Shown here: positions 12,811-26,590 of the stretch, in pieces
Numbering within the stretch: position 1 is the first letter of the stretch
Layout: every line of letters begins with the position of its first letter
Source: Xylocopa sonorina
Taxonomy: Eukaryota > Arthropoda > Insecta > Hymenoptera > Apidae
DNA: 64,000 bases
Direction of reading: 5' to 3'
Assembly (NCBI RefSeq): GCF_050948175.1
Contig: NW_027490167.1
Coordinates: forward strand, 992,001-1,056,000
Translations under genes and position numbers: made by a program
The notes under the pieces: model-generated
The model's input: only the letters and a program-made list of their open reading frames with translations
Database searches by the model: none
Told to the model about the DNA's origin: nothing

Positions 12811-12828
12811 ATCCCACCGCTGTCACCA
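12811..12828 (-). other. E1 primer binding site, tRNA-Leu-like
   Basis: Sense TGGTGACAGCGGTGGGAT begins with TGG and is complementary to a tRNA 3' end of the form ATCCCACCGCTGTCACCA. From memory this is closest to tRNA-Leu (AAG/UAG-type) ends, with one mismatch. It starts 13 nt after the 5' LTR, which is farther than usual. Confidence 0.75.
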
Positions 12829-12841
12829 AAAATATCTTTCG

Positions 12842-14323
12842 TGTCACGTCCCGAGGTGCGTTTGCGCTCGATCCGATGGCACGATTCGTAGCCTTTCCCG
12901 AAAAACCTACGCGAATTGCGCTGGGGCCGGGTTCGTTGGCGGTCGGAACTCGATCTAACCAAAATTACGCCTAACACTTACCTTTCGACGTCTTCTTAAT
13001 ACTGTTTCGCCTCTCGTTCCAGGTATCTGTGGCGCCGTGGATCCGTGACCGGAATAGCAGCGGCGTACGGCTGGATCGGCGGAGCGTCGACGGGAATGAG
13101 TCTCCAGGCAGGCGAGCTACGGCTGGAGGAAACTGGCGCTGGAACCGGGCGATCCTGGATTCGAATTGGACGTACGGCTGCGAAGACCTCCTTCGCAGGA
13201 ACGGAAACAGCGTTGCAGACGTATGGATGTCCGGAAGTACAACTCGCGTATTCGCGAATGAGACGGCGTAGATATTCTTTCCTACCCGCGCGTCGTGTAC
13301 GCCTTTTCGGAGGCTCGGGATTCATCAAAGGCGCTTGCACTAGGACGGAATACGGCTCGGCCAAGCGATGGTGCGCTCTGGCTTACCGAGGTCGATCCTT
13401 GTTCAAGATACCTTGGATACGATAGGAATGCAGCGAGAGCAGTCGAGCGTTGGTGCGCTCAAAGACTGTCCAGCGTACAGAGCTGTCGCAGATGAATCGT
13501 GTGAATTGAATAAGAATCGCGAGCGTACACGTGGAATAGAATTTAAGGAACTTGTATTCGAATAAAGAGACTTGGATTTGGTAAAACAAGAGTATATTCT
13601 ATAATATAACTATCCTACTACACTTTACTAAGTCTAAGTTATCAACTAACGATATAATATGAAATGGAAATAGTAATAAGTTATAATAAGGACTCCGCTA
13701 AGGGAGATGCGATAGAGTCGGCTGCATGAGAGCTGATAGCTCGTGGCAGGGGAGCGTATTGCTCGGAGGTTGAGATTAGAACCGTCTCGGAGATCGGACT
13801 CGAAGGAACTCCTCTCTCGGTCGCGCGTCCGCGACCTCCTCGGGTTGCGTGGCGCGCGAGTCGCTGGGCCCCGTGAGTGGGGCGTACGATCGGAGTGGGG
13901 CGGCCACTCGGAGTGGGGTGCGGCTCGCGTTCAGCGTGAGCCGCGAGCGTCGAGTGCGCGCGGGCGCGCATCGCAGCTTATATTCTATACGACTTAGAAA
14001 TTATGATTGTACAAATATCTGCTTATATTTAGGTGTGTGTTGGGTTGTGTATGTACATGATTCGTGTAGAGTGCTTAATCTAGAATCGCGTGTATGAAAA
14101 GTAAGCGTACGGTTGTGTGATCGCAGGTGATCGGGATTCGTACGCGGGGAGGTATTCCTCATCCTCGTAGCGTTGTCTCCTCGTCTCGGGGCGTCGAATC
14201 GTCGTGCGGCCCGTGTACGGGGGATGCTGATACAGGTGCTGGCGGGAGAGCGGTGTCCCGGTTGCGGATGCTGCGGATGCTGGTTGGCGCCAGAGGGTGG
14301 CAGGCGGTGCGCCTGACGTCACA
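12842..14323 (-). repeat. E1 5' LTR
   Basis: 1482 bp and the promoter LTR of E1. It carries the same diagnostic bases as the E1 3' LTR, so the two have not visibly diverged since integration. It contains a sense TATAA, a consensus 5' splice site (GT at 12980-12981) and a perfect CRE palindrome TGACGTCA at 14314-14321, next to its outer edge. Confidence 0.96.
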
Positions 14324-14366
14324 ATAGTACTTCGCAATGAATATTATATCTTATCATGAAACATAG

Positions 14367-14389
14367 AAACGAGATGCGGCATCTCGTTT
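14367..14389. repeat. satellite dyad D1, type C (11-bp arms)
   Basis: A 23-nt perfect inverted repeat with arms AAACGAGATGC and GCATCTCGTTT around a central G. It stands exactly where most monomers carry GCGATATCGC. Related type B monomers read GAGATGC-A-GCATCTC. Further type C copies occur near 43797, 46227, 47791, 49368, 51791, 55194, 57628 and 59548. Confidence 0.75.
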
Positions 14390-16369
14390 TAAGAAGCATT
14401 AGTACTCTATTGCTACGATACGTAGACATCTGCAAACGCTATTTCCCAGCAAGGAAGTGTCGCATTTACATTCTTTTGAAGTGAATACGAGGTATACATG
14501 AGACTTCGCAATGAATATTATATCTTTTCTGTAAACATAGAAATGAGATGCGATATCGCGTTTTAAGAAGCGTTAGAACACTATTGCTACGATACGTAGA
14601 CATCTGCAAACGCTATTTCCTAGCAAGGAAGTGTCGCATTTACATTCATTTGAAGCGTAGACGAGGAATACATAGTACTTCGCAATGAATATTATATCTT
14701 GTCATGAAACATAGAAATGAGATGCGATATCGCGATTTAAGGAGCATTAGAACTCTATTGCTCCGACATGTAGACATCGGGAAACGCTATTTCCTAGCAA
14801 GGAAGTGTCGCATTTGCATTCATTTGAAGCATAGACGAGGAGTAAATAACACTTCGCTATGAATATTATATCCTATCATGAAACATAGAAATGAGATGCG
14901 ATATCGCGTTTTAAGCAGCATTACAACACTATTGCTACGATACGTAGATATCTGCAATCGTTATTTCCTAGCAAGGAATTGTCGCATTTACTTTTATTTG
15001 ATGTGTATGCGAGGAATACATAACACTTCACAATGAATATTATATCTTATAATGAATCATAGAAATGAGATGCGATATCGCGTTTTAAGAAGCGTTAGAA
15101 CACTATTGCTACGATACGTAGACATCTGCAAACGCTATTTCCTAGCAAGGGAGTGTCGCATTTACATTCTTTTGAAGTGAATACGAGGTATACATGAGAC
15201 TTCGCAATGAATATTATATCTTATAATGAATCATAGAAATGAGATGCGATATCGCGTTTTAAGAAGCGTTAGAACACTATTGCTACGATACGTAGACATC
15301 TGCAAACGCTATTTCCTAGCAAGGGAGTGTCGCATTTACATTCTTTTGAAGTGAATACGAGGTATACATGAGACTTCGCAATGAATATTATATCTTATCA
15401 TGAAACATAGAAATGAGATGCAGCATCTCGTTTTAAGAATCATTAGTACTCTATTGCTTCGATACGTAGACCCCTGCAATCGCTATTTCCTAGCAAGGAA
15501 GTGTCGCTTTTACAATCATATGAAGCATAGACAAGGAATACATAACACTTCGCAATGAATATTATATCTTATCATGAATCATAGAAATGATATGCGATAT
15601 CGCGGTTTAAGAAGCATTACAACTCTATTGCTACGATACTTAGACATCTGCAAACGCTATTTCCTCGCAAGGAAGTGTCGCATTTACATTCTTTTGAGTG
15701 AATACGAGGTATACATGAGACTTCGCAATGAATATTATATCTTATCATGAAACATAGAAATGAGATGCGATATCGCGTTCTAAGAAGCATTACAACTCTA
15801 TTGCTACGACACGTAGACATCTGCAAACGCTATTTCCTAGCAAGGAAGTGTCGCATTTACATTCATTTGAAGCGTAGACGAAGAATACATAGTACTACGC
15901 AATGAATATTTTATCTTATCATGAGCCATAGAAATGAGATGCGATATCTCGTTTTAAGAAGCATTACAACTCTATTGCTACGATACGTAGACATCTGCAA
16001 GCGCTATTTCCTGGCAAGGAAGTGTCGCATTTACATTCATTTGAAGCGTAGACGAGGAATACATAGTACTTCGCAATGAATATTATATCTTATCATGAGA
16101 CATAGAAATGAGATGCGATATCGCGTTTTACGAAGCATTACAACTCTATTGCTACGATACGTAGATATCTGCAAACGTTATTTCCCAGCAAGGAAGTGTC
16201 GCATTTACATTCTTTTGAAGTGAATACGAGGCATACATGAGACTTCGCAATGAATATTATATCTTTTCAGTAAACATAGAAATGAGATGCGATATCGCGT
16301 TTTATGAAGCATTACAACTCTATTGCTACGATACTTAGACATCTGCAAAAGCTATTTCCTCGCAAGGAA

Positions 16370-17947
16370 GTGTCGCATTTACGATCATTTGAAGTGTATG
16401 CGAGGAATACATAACACTTCACAATGAATATTATATCTTATAATGAATCATAGAAATGAGATGCGATATCGCGTTTTAAGAAGCGTTAGAACACTATTGC
16501 TACGATACGTAGATATCTGCAAACGCTATTTCCTAGCAAGGAAGTGTCGCATTTACATCCATTTGAAGCGTAGACGAAGAATACATAGTACTACGCAATG
16601 AATATTTTATCTTATCATGCGACATAGAAATGAGATGCGATATCGCGTTTTAAGAAGCATTACAACTCTATTGCTAAGATACGTAGACATCTGCAAGCGC
16701 TATTTCCTGGCAAGGAAGTGTCGCACTTACATTCATTTGAAGCGTAGACGAGGAATACATAGTACTTCGCAATGAATATTATATCTTATCATGAGACATA
16801 GGGATGAGATGCGATATCGCGTTTTAAGAAGCATTACAACTCTATTGCTACGATACGTAGACATCTGCAAGCGCTATTTCCTGGCAAGGAAGTGTCGCAT
16901 TTAGATTCATTTGAAGCGTAGACGACGAATACATAGTACTTCGCAATGAATATTATATCTTATCATGAGACATAGAAATGAGATGCGATATCGCGTTTTA
17001 AGAGAAGCATTACAACTCTATTGCTACGATACGTAGATATCTGCAAACGTTATTTCCTAGCAAGGAAGTGTCGCATTTACATTCTTTTGAAGTGAATACG
17101 AGGCATACATGAGACTTCGCAATGAATATTATATCTTTTCAGTAAACATAGAAATGAGATGCGATATCGCGTTTTATGAAGCATTACAACTCTATTGCTA
17201 CGATACTTAGACATCTGCAAAAGCTATTTCCTCGCAAGGAAGTGTCGCATTTACATTCTTTTGAGTGAATACGAGGTATACATGAGACTTCGCAATGAAT
17301 ATTATATCTTATCATGAAACATAGAAATGAGATGCGATATCGCGTTCTAAGAAGCATTACAACTCTATTGTTACGACACGTAGACATCTGCAAACGCTAT
17401 TTCCTAGCAAGGAAGTGTCGCATTTACATTCATTTGAAGCGTAGACGAAGAATACATAGTACTACGCAATGAATATTTTATCTTATTATGAGCCATAGAA
17501 ATGAGATGCGATATCTCGTTTTAAGAAGCATTACAACTCTATTGCTACGATACGTAGACGTCTGCAAACGCTATTTCCTAGGAAGGAAGTGTCGCATTTA
17601 CGATCATTTGAAGTGTATGCGAGGAATACATAACACTTCACAATGAATATTATATCTTATAATGAATCATAGAAATGAGATGCGATATCGCGTTTTAAGA
17701 AGCGTTAGAACACTATTGCTACGATACGTAGATATCTGCAAACGCTATTTCCTAGCAAGGAAGTGTCGCATTTACATTCATTTGAAGCGTAGACGAAGAA
17801 TACATAGTACTACGCAATGAATATTTTATCTTATCATGCGACATAGAAATGAGATGCGATATCGCGTTTTAAGAAGCATTACAACTCTATTGCTACGATA
17901 CGTAGACATCTGCAAGCGCTATTTCCTGGCAAGGAAGTGTCGCATTT
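16370..17947 (+). repeat. 9-monomer satellite segment repeated at 19849-21426
   Basis: About 1.58 kb recurs at a 3479-nt offset. Rare markers are shared: TCGCACTTAC at 16721 and 20200, and the AGAGAAGC 2-nt insertion at 17001 and 20480. The two copies diverge after 17947 and 21426. This is a higher-order repeat produced by recent unequal exchange or amplification. Confidence 0.8.
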
Positions 17948-20900
17948 AGATTCATTTGAAGCGTAGACGACGAATACATAGTACTTCACAATGAATATTA
18001 TATCTTATAATGAATCATAGAAATGAGATGCGATATCGCGTTTTAAGAAGCGTTAGAACACTATTGCTACGATACGTAGATATCTGCAAACGCTATTTCC
18101 TAGCAAGGAAGTGTCGCATTTACATTCATTTGAAGCGTAGACGAAGAATACATAGTACTACGCAATGAATATTTTATCTTATTATGCGACATAGAAATGA
18201 GATGCGATATCGCGTTTTAAGAAGCATTACAACTCTATTGCTAAGTTACGTAGACATCTGCAAGCGCTATTTCCTGGCAAGGAAGTGTCGCATTTACATT
18301 CATTTGAAGCGTAGACGAGGAATACATAGTACTTCGCAATGAATATTATATCTTATCATGAGACATAGGGATGAGATGCGATATCGCGTTTTAAGAAGCA
18401 TTACAACTCTATTGCTACGATACGTAGACATCTGCAAGCGCTATTTCCTGGCAAGGAAGTGTCGCATTTAGATTCATTTGAAGCGTAGACGACGAATACA
18501 TAGTACTTCGCAATGAATATTTTATCTTATCATGAGCCATAGAAATGAGATGCGATATCTCGTTTTAAGAAGCATTACAACTCTATTGCTACGATACGTA
18601 GATATCTGCAAACGTTATTTCCTAGCAAGGAAGTGTCGCATTTACATTCTTTTGAAGTGAATACGAGGCATACATGAGACTTCGCAATGAATATTATATC
18701 TTTTCAGTAAACATAGAAATGAGATGCGATATCGCGTTTTATGAAGCATTACAACTCTATTGCTACGATACTTAGACATCTGCAAACGCTATTTCCTCGC
18801 AAGGAAGTGTCGCATTTACATTCTTTTGAGTGAATACGAGGTATACATGAGACTTCGCAATGAATATTATATCTTATCATGAAACATAGAAATGAGATGC
18901 GATATCGCGTTCTAAGAAGCATTACAACTCTATTGCTACGACACGTAGACATCTGCAAACGCTATTTCCTAGCAAGGAAGTGTCGCATTTACATTCATTT
19001 GAAGCGTAGACGAAGAATACATAGTACTACGCAATGAATATTTTATCTTATCATGAGCCATAGAAATGAGATGCGATATCTCGTTTTAAGAAGCATTACA
19101 ACTCTATTGCTACGATACGTAGACATCTGCAAGCGCTATTTCCTGGCAAGGAAGTGTCGCATTTACATTCATTTGAAGCGTAGACGAGGAATACATAGTA
19201 CTTCGCAATGAATATTATATCTTATCATGAGACATAGAAATGAGATGCGATATCGCGTTTTACGAAGCATTACAACTCTATTGCTACGATACGTAGATAT
19301 CTGCAAACGTTATTTCCCAGCAAGGAAGTGTCGCATTTACATTCTTTTGAAGTGAATACGAGGCATACATGAGACTTCGCAATGAATATTATATCTTTTC
19401 AGTAAACATAGAAATGAGATGCGATATCGCGTTTTATGAAGCATTACAACTCTATTGCTACGATACTTAGACATCTGCAAAAGCTATTTCCTCGCAAGGA
19501 AGTGTCGCATTTACATTCTTTTGAGTGAATACGAGGTATACATGAGACTTCGCAATGAATATTATATCTTATCATGAAACATAGAAATGAGATGCGATAT
19601 CGCGTTCTAAGAAGCATTACAACTCTATTGTTACGACACGTAGACATCTGCAAACGCTATTTCCTAGCAAGGAAGTGTCGCATTTACATTCATTTGAAGC
19701 GTAGACGAAGAATACATAGTACTACGCAATGAATATTTTATCTTATTATGAGCCATAGAAATGAGATGCGATATCTCGTTTTAAGAAGCATTACAACTCT
19801 ATTGCTACGATACGTAGACGTCTGCAAACGCTATTTCCTAGGAAGGAAGTGTCGCATTTACGATCATTTGAAGTGTATGCGAGGAATACATAACACTTCA
19901 CAATGAATATTATATCTTATAATGAATCATAGAAATGAGATGCGATATCGCGTTTTAAGAAGCGTTAGAACACTATTGCTACGATACGTAGATATCTGCA
20001 AACGCTATTTCCTAGCAAGGAAGTGTCGCATTTACATTCATTTGAAGCGTAGACGAAGAATACATAGTACTACGCAATGAATATTTTATCTTATCATGCG
20101 ACATAGAAATGAGATGCGATATCGCGTTTTAAGAAGCATTACAACTCTATTGCTAAGATACGTAGACATCTGCAAGCGCTATTTCCTGGCAAGGAAGTGT
20201 CGCACTTACATTCATTTGAAGCGTAGACGAGGAATACATAGTACTTCGCAATGAATATTATATCTTATCATGAGACATAGGGATGAGATGCGATATCGCG
20301 TTTTAAGAAGCATTACAACTCTATTGCTACGATACGTAGACATCTGCAAGCGCTATTTCCTGGCAAGGAAGTGTCGCATTTAGATTCATTTGAAGCGTAG
20401 ACGACGAATACATAGTACTTCGCAATGAATATTATATCTTATCATGAGACATAGAAATGAGATGCGATATCGCGTTTTAAGAGAAGCATTACAACTCTAT
20501 TGCTACGATACGTAGATATCTGCAAACGTTATTTCCTAGCAAGGAAGTGTCGCATTTACATTCTTTTGAAGTGAATACGAGGCATACATGAGACTTCGCA
20601 ATGAATATTATATCTTTTCAGTAAACATAGAAATGAGATGCGATATCGCGTTTTATGAAGCATTACAACTCTATTGCTACGATACTTAGACATCTGCAAA
20701 AGCTATTTCCTCGCAAGGAAGTGTCGCATTTACATTCTTTTGAGTGAATACGAGGTATACATGAGACTTCGCAATGAATATTATATCTTATCATGAAACA
20801 TAGAAATGAGATGCGATATCGCGTTCTAAGAAGCATTACAACTCTATTGTTACGACACGTAGACATCTGCAAACGCTATTTCCTAGCAAGGAAGTGTCGC

Positions 20901-21959
20901 ATTTACATTCATTTGAAGCGTAGACGAAGAATACATAGTACTACGCAATGAATATTTTATCTTATTATGAGCCATAGAAATGAGATGCGATATCTCGTTT
21001 TAAGAAGCATTACAACTCTATTGCTACGATACGTAGACGTCTGCAAACGCTATTTCCTAGGAAGGAAGTGTCGCATTTACGATCATTTGAAGTGTATGCG
21101 AGGAATACATAACACTTCACAATGAATATTATATCTTATAATGAATCATAGAAATGAGATGCGATATCGCGTTTTAAGAAGCGTTAGAACACTATTGCTA
21201 CGATACGTAGATATCTGCAAACGCTATTTCCTAGCAAGGAAGTGTCGCATTTACATTCATTTGAAGCGTAGACGAAGAATACATAGTACTACGCAATGAA
21301 TATTTTATCTTATCATGCGACATAGAAATGAGATGCGATATCGCGTTTTAAGAAGCATTACAACTCTATTGCTACGATACGTAGACATCTGCAAGCGCTA
21401 TTTCCTGGCAAGGAAGTGTCGCATTTACATTCTTTTGAAGTGAATACGAGGCATACATGAGACTTCGCAAATATTATATCATATCATGAATCATAGAAAT
21501 GAGATGCGATATCGCGTTTTAAGAAGCGTTAGAACACTATTGCTACGATACGTAGACATCTGCAAACGCTATTTCCTAGCAAGGAAATGTCGCATTTACA
21601 TTCTTTTGAAGTGAATACGAGGTATACATGAGACTTCGCAATGAATATTATATCTTATCATGAAACATAGAAATGAGATGCAGCATCCCGTTTTAAGAAG
21701 CATTAGTACTCTAATGCTTCGATACGTAGACTCCTGCAATCGCTATTTCCTAGCAAGGAAGTGTCGCTTTTACAATCATATGAAGCATAGACGAGGTACA
21801 CATAACACTTCGCAATGAATATTATATCATATCATGAATCATAGAAATGAGATGCGATATCGCGTTTTAAGAAGCGTTAGAACACTATTGCTACGATACG
21901 TAGACATCTGCAAACGCTATTTCCTAGCAAGGAAGTGTCGCATTTACATTCTTTTGAAG

Positions 21960-24500
21960 TGAATACGAGGCATACATGAGACTTCGCAATGAATATTATA
22001 TCTTTTCAATAAACATAGAAATGAGATGCGATATCGCGTTTTATGAAGCATTACAACTCTATTGCTACGATACTTAGACATCTGCAAACGCTATTTCCTA
22101 GCATGGAAGTGTCGCATTTACATACATTTGAAGTGTATTCGAGGAATACATAACACTTCGCAATGAATGTTATATCTTATCATGAATCATAGAAATGAGA
22201 TGCGATATCGCGTTTTAAGAAGCCTTACCACTCTATTGCGTCGATACGTAGACATCTGCAAACGCTATTTCCTAGCAAGGAAGTGTCGCATTTACATTCA
22301 TTTGAAGCGTAGACGAGGAATACATAGTACTTCGCAATGAATATTATATCTTATCATGAAACATAGAAATGAGATGCAGCATCTCGTTTTAAGAAGCATT
22401 AGTACTCTATTGCTTCGATACGTAGACTCCAGCAATCGCTATTTCCTAGCAAGGAAGTGTCGCTTTTACAATCATATGAAGCATAGACGAGGAATACATA
22501 ACACTTCGCAATGAATATGATATCTTATCATGAATCATAGAAATGAGATGCGATATCGCGTTTTAAGAAGCCTTAGAATTCTATTGCTACGATACTTAGA
22601 CATCTGCACACGCTATTTCCTAGCAAGGAAGTGTCGCATTTACATTCATTTGAAGCGCAGACGCGGAATACATAGTACTTCGCAATGAATATTATATCTT
22701 ATCATGAGACATAGAAATGAGATCGGATATAACGTTTTAAGAAGCATTACAACTCTATTGCTACGATACGTAGACATCTGCAAGCGCTATTTCCTGGCAA
22801 GGAAGTGTCGCATTTACATTCATTTGAAGCGTAGACGAGGAATACATAGTACTTCGCAATGAATATTATATCTTATCATGAGACATAGAAACGAGATGCG
22901 ATATCGCGTTTTAAGAAGCCTTAGAATTCTATTGCTACGATACTTAGACATCTGCATACGCTATTTCCTAGCAAGGAAGTGTCGCATTTACATTCATATG
23001 AAGCGTAGACGAGGAATACATAGTACTTCGCAATGAATATTATATCTTATCATGAAACATAGAAATGTGATGCGGCATCTCGTTTTAAGAAGCATTAGTA
23101 CTCTATTGCTTCGATAAGTAGACACCTGCAATCGCTATTTCCTAGCAAGGAAGTGTCGCATTTACAATCATATGAAGCATAGACGAGGAATACATAACAC
23201 TTCGCAATGAATGTTATATCTTATCATGAATCACAGAAATGAGATGCGATATCGCGTTTTAAGAAGCATTACAACTCTATTGCTACGATACGTGGACATC
23301 TGCAAGCCCTATTTCCTAGCAAGGAATTGACGCATTTACATTAATGTGAAGCGTAGACGTGGAATACATAGTACTTCGCAATGAATATTATATCTTATCA
23401 TGAATCATAGAAATGAGATGCGATATCGCGTTTTAAGAAACGTTACAACTCTAGTGCTACGATACGTAGACATCTGCAAACGCTATTTCCTAGCAAGGAA
23501 GTGTCGCATTTACATTCTTTTGAAGTGAATACGAGGCATACATGAGACTTCGCAATGAATATTATATCTTTTCAATAAACATAGAAATGAGATGCGATAT
23601 CGCGTTTTATGAAGCATTACAACTCTATTGCTACGATACTTAGACATCTGCAAACGCTATTTCCTAGCACGGAAGTGTCGCATTTACATACATTTGAAGT
23701 GTATTCGAGGAATACATAACACTTCGCAATGAATGTTATATCTTATCATGAATCATAGAAATGAGATGCGATATCGCGTTTTAAGAAGCCTTACCACTCT
23801 ATTGCGTCGATACGTAGACATCTGCAAACGCTATTTCCTAGCAAGGAAGTGTCGCATTTACATTCATTTGAAGCGTAGACGAGGAATACATAGTACTTCG
23901 CAATGAATATTATATCTTATCATGAAACATAGAAATGAGATGCAGCATCACGTTTTAAGAAGCATTAGTACTCTATTGCTTAGATACGTAGACTCCAGCA
24001 ATCGCTATTTCCTAGCAAGGAAGTGTCGCTTTTACAATCATATGAAGCATAGACGAGGAATACATAACACTTCGCAATGAATATGATATCTTATCATGAA
24101 TCATAGAAATGAGATGCGATATCGCGTTTTAAGAAGCCTTAGAATTCTATTGCTACGATACTTAGACATCTGCATACGCTATTTCCTAGCAAGGAAGTGT
24201 CGCATTTACATTCATTTGAAGCGCAGACGCGGAATACATAGTACTTCGCAATGAATATTATATCTTATCATGAGACATAGAAATGAGATCGGATATAACG
24301 TTTTAAGAAGCATTACAACTCTATTGCTACGATACGTAGACATCTGCAAGCGCTATTTCCTGGCAAGGAAGTGTCGCATTTACATTCATTTGAAGCGTAG
24401 ACGAGGAATACATAGTACTTCGCAATGAATATTATATCTTATCATGAGACATAGAAATGAGATGCGATATCGCGTTTTAAGAAGCATTACAACTCTATTG
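21960..24500 (+). repeat. tandem 9-monomer higher-order repeat
   Basis: The run starting near 21960 recurs with a 1566-nt (9 x 174) step. For example, the TCAATAAACA variant falls at 22006 and 23572, followed by the same ordered series of variant monomers. A related series with the same variant is at 3031 in block A, before E1. Confidence 0.7.
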
Positions 24501-25866
24501 CTACGATACGTAGACATCTGCAAGCGCTATTTCCTGGCAAGGGAGTGTCGCATTTACATTCATTTGAAGCGTAGACGAGGAATACATAGTACTTCGCAAT
24601 GAATATTATATCTTATCATGAAACATAGAAATGAGATGCAGCATCTCGTTTTAAGAAGCATTAGTACTCTATTGCTTTGATACGTAGACTCCTGCAATCG
24701 CTATTTCCTAGCAAGGAAGTGTCGCTTTTACAATCATATGAAGCATAGACGAGGAATACATAACACTTCGCAATGAATATTATATCTTATCATGAATCAT
24801 AGAAATGAGATGCGATATCGCGTTTTAAGAAGCCTTAGAATTCCATTGCTACGATACTTAGACATCTGCATACGCTATTTCCTAGCAAGGAAGTGTCGCA
24901 TTTACATTCATTTGAAGCGCAGACGCGGAATACATAGTACTTCGCAATGAATATTATATCTTATCATGAGACATAGAAATGAGATGCGATATCGCGTTTT
25001 AAGATGCATTACAACTCTATTGCTACGATACGTAGACATCTGCAAACGCTATTTCCTAGCAAGGAAGTGTCGCATTTACGTTCATTTGAAGTGTATGCGA
25101 GGAATACATTACACTTCACAATGAATATTATATCTTATAATGAATCATAGAAATGAGATGCGATATCGCGTTTTAAGAAGCGTTAGAACACTATTGCTAC
25201 GATACGTAGACATCTGCAAACGCTATTTCCTAGCAAGGAAGTGTCGCAATTACATTCTTTTGAAGTGAATACGAGGTATACATAGTACTTCGCAATGAAT
25301 ATTATATCTTATCATGAAACATAGAAATGAGATCGGATATAACGTTTTAAGAAGCATTACAACTCTATTGCTACGATACGTAGACATCTGCAAGCGCTAT
25401 TTCCTGGCAAGGAAGTGTCGCATTTACATTCATTTGAAGCGTAGACGAGGAATACATAGTACTTCGCAATGAATATTATATCTTATCATGAGACATAGAA
25501 ATGAGATGCGATATCGCGTTTTAAGAAGCATCACAACTCTATTGCTACGATACCTAGATATCTGCAAACGTTATTTCCTAGCAAGGAAGTGTCGCATTTA
25601 CATTCTTTTGAAGTGAATACGAGGCATACATGAGACTTCGCAATGAATATTATATCTTTTCAGTAAACATAGAAATGAGATGCGATATCGCGTTCTATGA
25701 AGCATTACAACTCTATTGCTACGATACTTAGACATCTGCAAACGCTATTTCCTAGCAAGGAAGTGTCGCATTTACAATCATTTGAAGCGTAGACGACGAA
25801 TAGATAGTACTTCGCAATGAATATTATATCTTATCATGAAACATAGAAACGAGATGCGGCATCTCG

Positions 25867-25885
25867 TACTCTATTGCTACGATAG
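25867..25885 (+). repeat. irregular monomer with templated insertion
   Basis: After the type C dyad, the usual TTTTAAGAA is replaced by TACTCTATTGCTACGATAG. This is a copy of the monomer sequence that normally lies about 15 nt further on, and it then appears again in its normal place. The net change is +10 nt. It looks like a local template switch or slipped repair. Confidence 0.75.
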
Positions 25886-26590
25886 GCATTAGTACTCTAT
25901 TGCTACGATACGTAGACATCTGCAAACGCTATTTCCCAGCAAGGAAGTGTCGCATTTACATTCTTTTGAAGTGAATACGAGGTATACATGAGACTTCGCA
26001 ATGAATATTATATCTTTTCTGTAAACATAGAAATGAGATGCGATATCGCGTTTTAAGAAGCGTTAGAACACTATTGCTACGATACGTAGACATCTGCAAA
26101 CGCTATTTCCTAGCAAGGAAGTGTCGCATTTACATTCATTTGAAGCGTAGACGAGGAATACATAGTACTTCGTAATGAATATTATATCTTGTCATGAAAC
26201 ATAGAAATGAGATGCGATATCGCGATTTAAGGAGCATTAGAACTCTATTGCTCCGATATGTAGACATCGGGAAACACTATTTCCTAGCAAGGAAGTGTCG
26301 CATTTGCATTCGTTTGAAGCATAGACGAGGAGTAAATAACACTTCGCTATGAATATTATATCCTATCATGAAACATAGAAATGAGATGCGATATCGCGTT
26401 TTAAGCAGCATTACAACACTATTGCTACGATACGTAGATATCTGCAAACGTTATTTCCTAGCAAGGAATTGTCGCATTTACTTTTATTTGAAGTGTATGC
26501 GAGGAATACATAACACTTCACAATGAATATTATATCTTATAATGAATCATAGAAATGAGATGCGATATCGCGTTTTAAGAAGCGTTAGAA

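Larger units (their letters stand above)
5441..14323 (-). mobile_element. LTR retrotransposon E1, Ty3/gypsy type, pol frame-broken
   Basis: Complete element of 8883 bp: 1482-bp LTRs at 5441-6922 and 12842-14323, a tRNA-type primer site next to the right (5') LTR, a polypurine tract next to the left (3') LTR, gag and pol in between, and a 4-bp ATAG target duplication. Transcription runs on the minus strand. The LTR ends are TGTGACGTC and GACGTGACA, an imperfect terminal inverted repeat. Domain order PR-RT-RNaseH-IN places it in Ty3/gypsy (Metaviridae); no env frame exists. Gag is intact but pol has four 1-nt breaks relative to E2, so E1 could move only with proteins supplied in trans. E1 is exactly 4 bp longer than E2, which matches those four extra bases. 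Confidence 0.97.

Noticed and set aside
5441..14323. E1 and E2 as one assembly duplicate
   Set aside because: They have different target duplications (ATAG, GTGT), different flanks, and distinct diagnostic bases shared by both LTRs of each element.
15617..20872. Repeated 69-codon minus-strand ORFs and similar 70-110-codon plus-strand ORFs in the satellite
   Set aside because: They consist wholly of 174-bp monomers, appear wherever a stop is mutated, and resemble no protein family.
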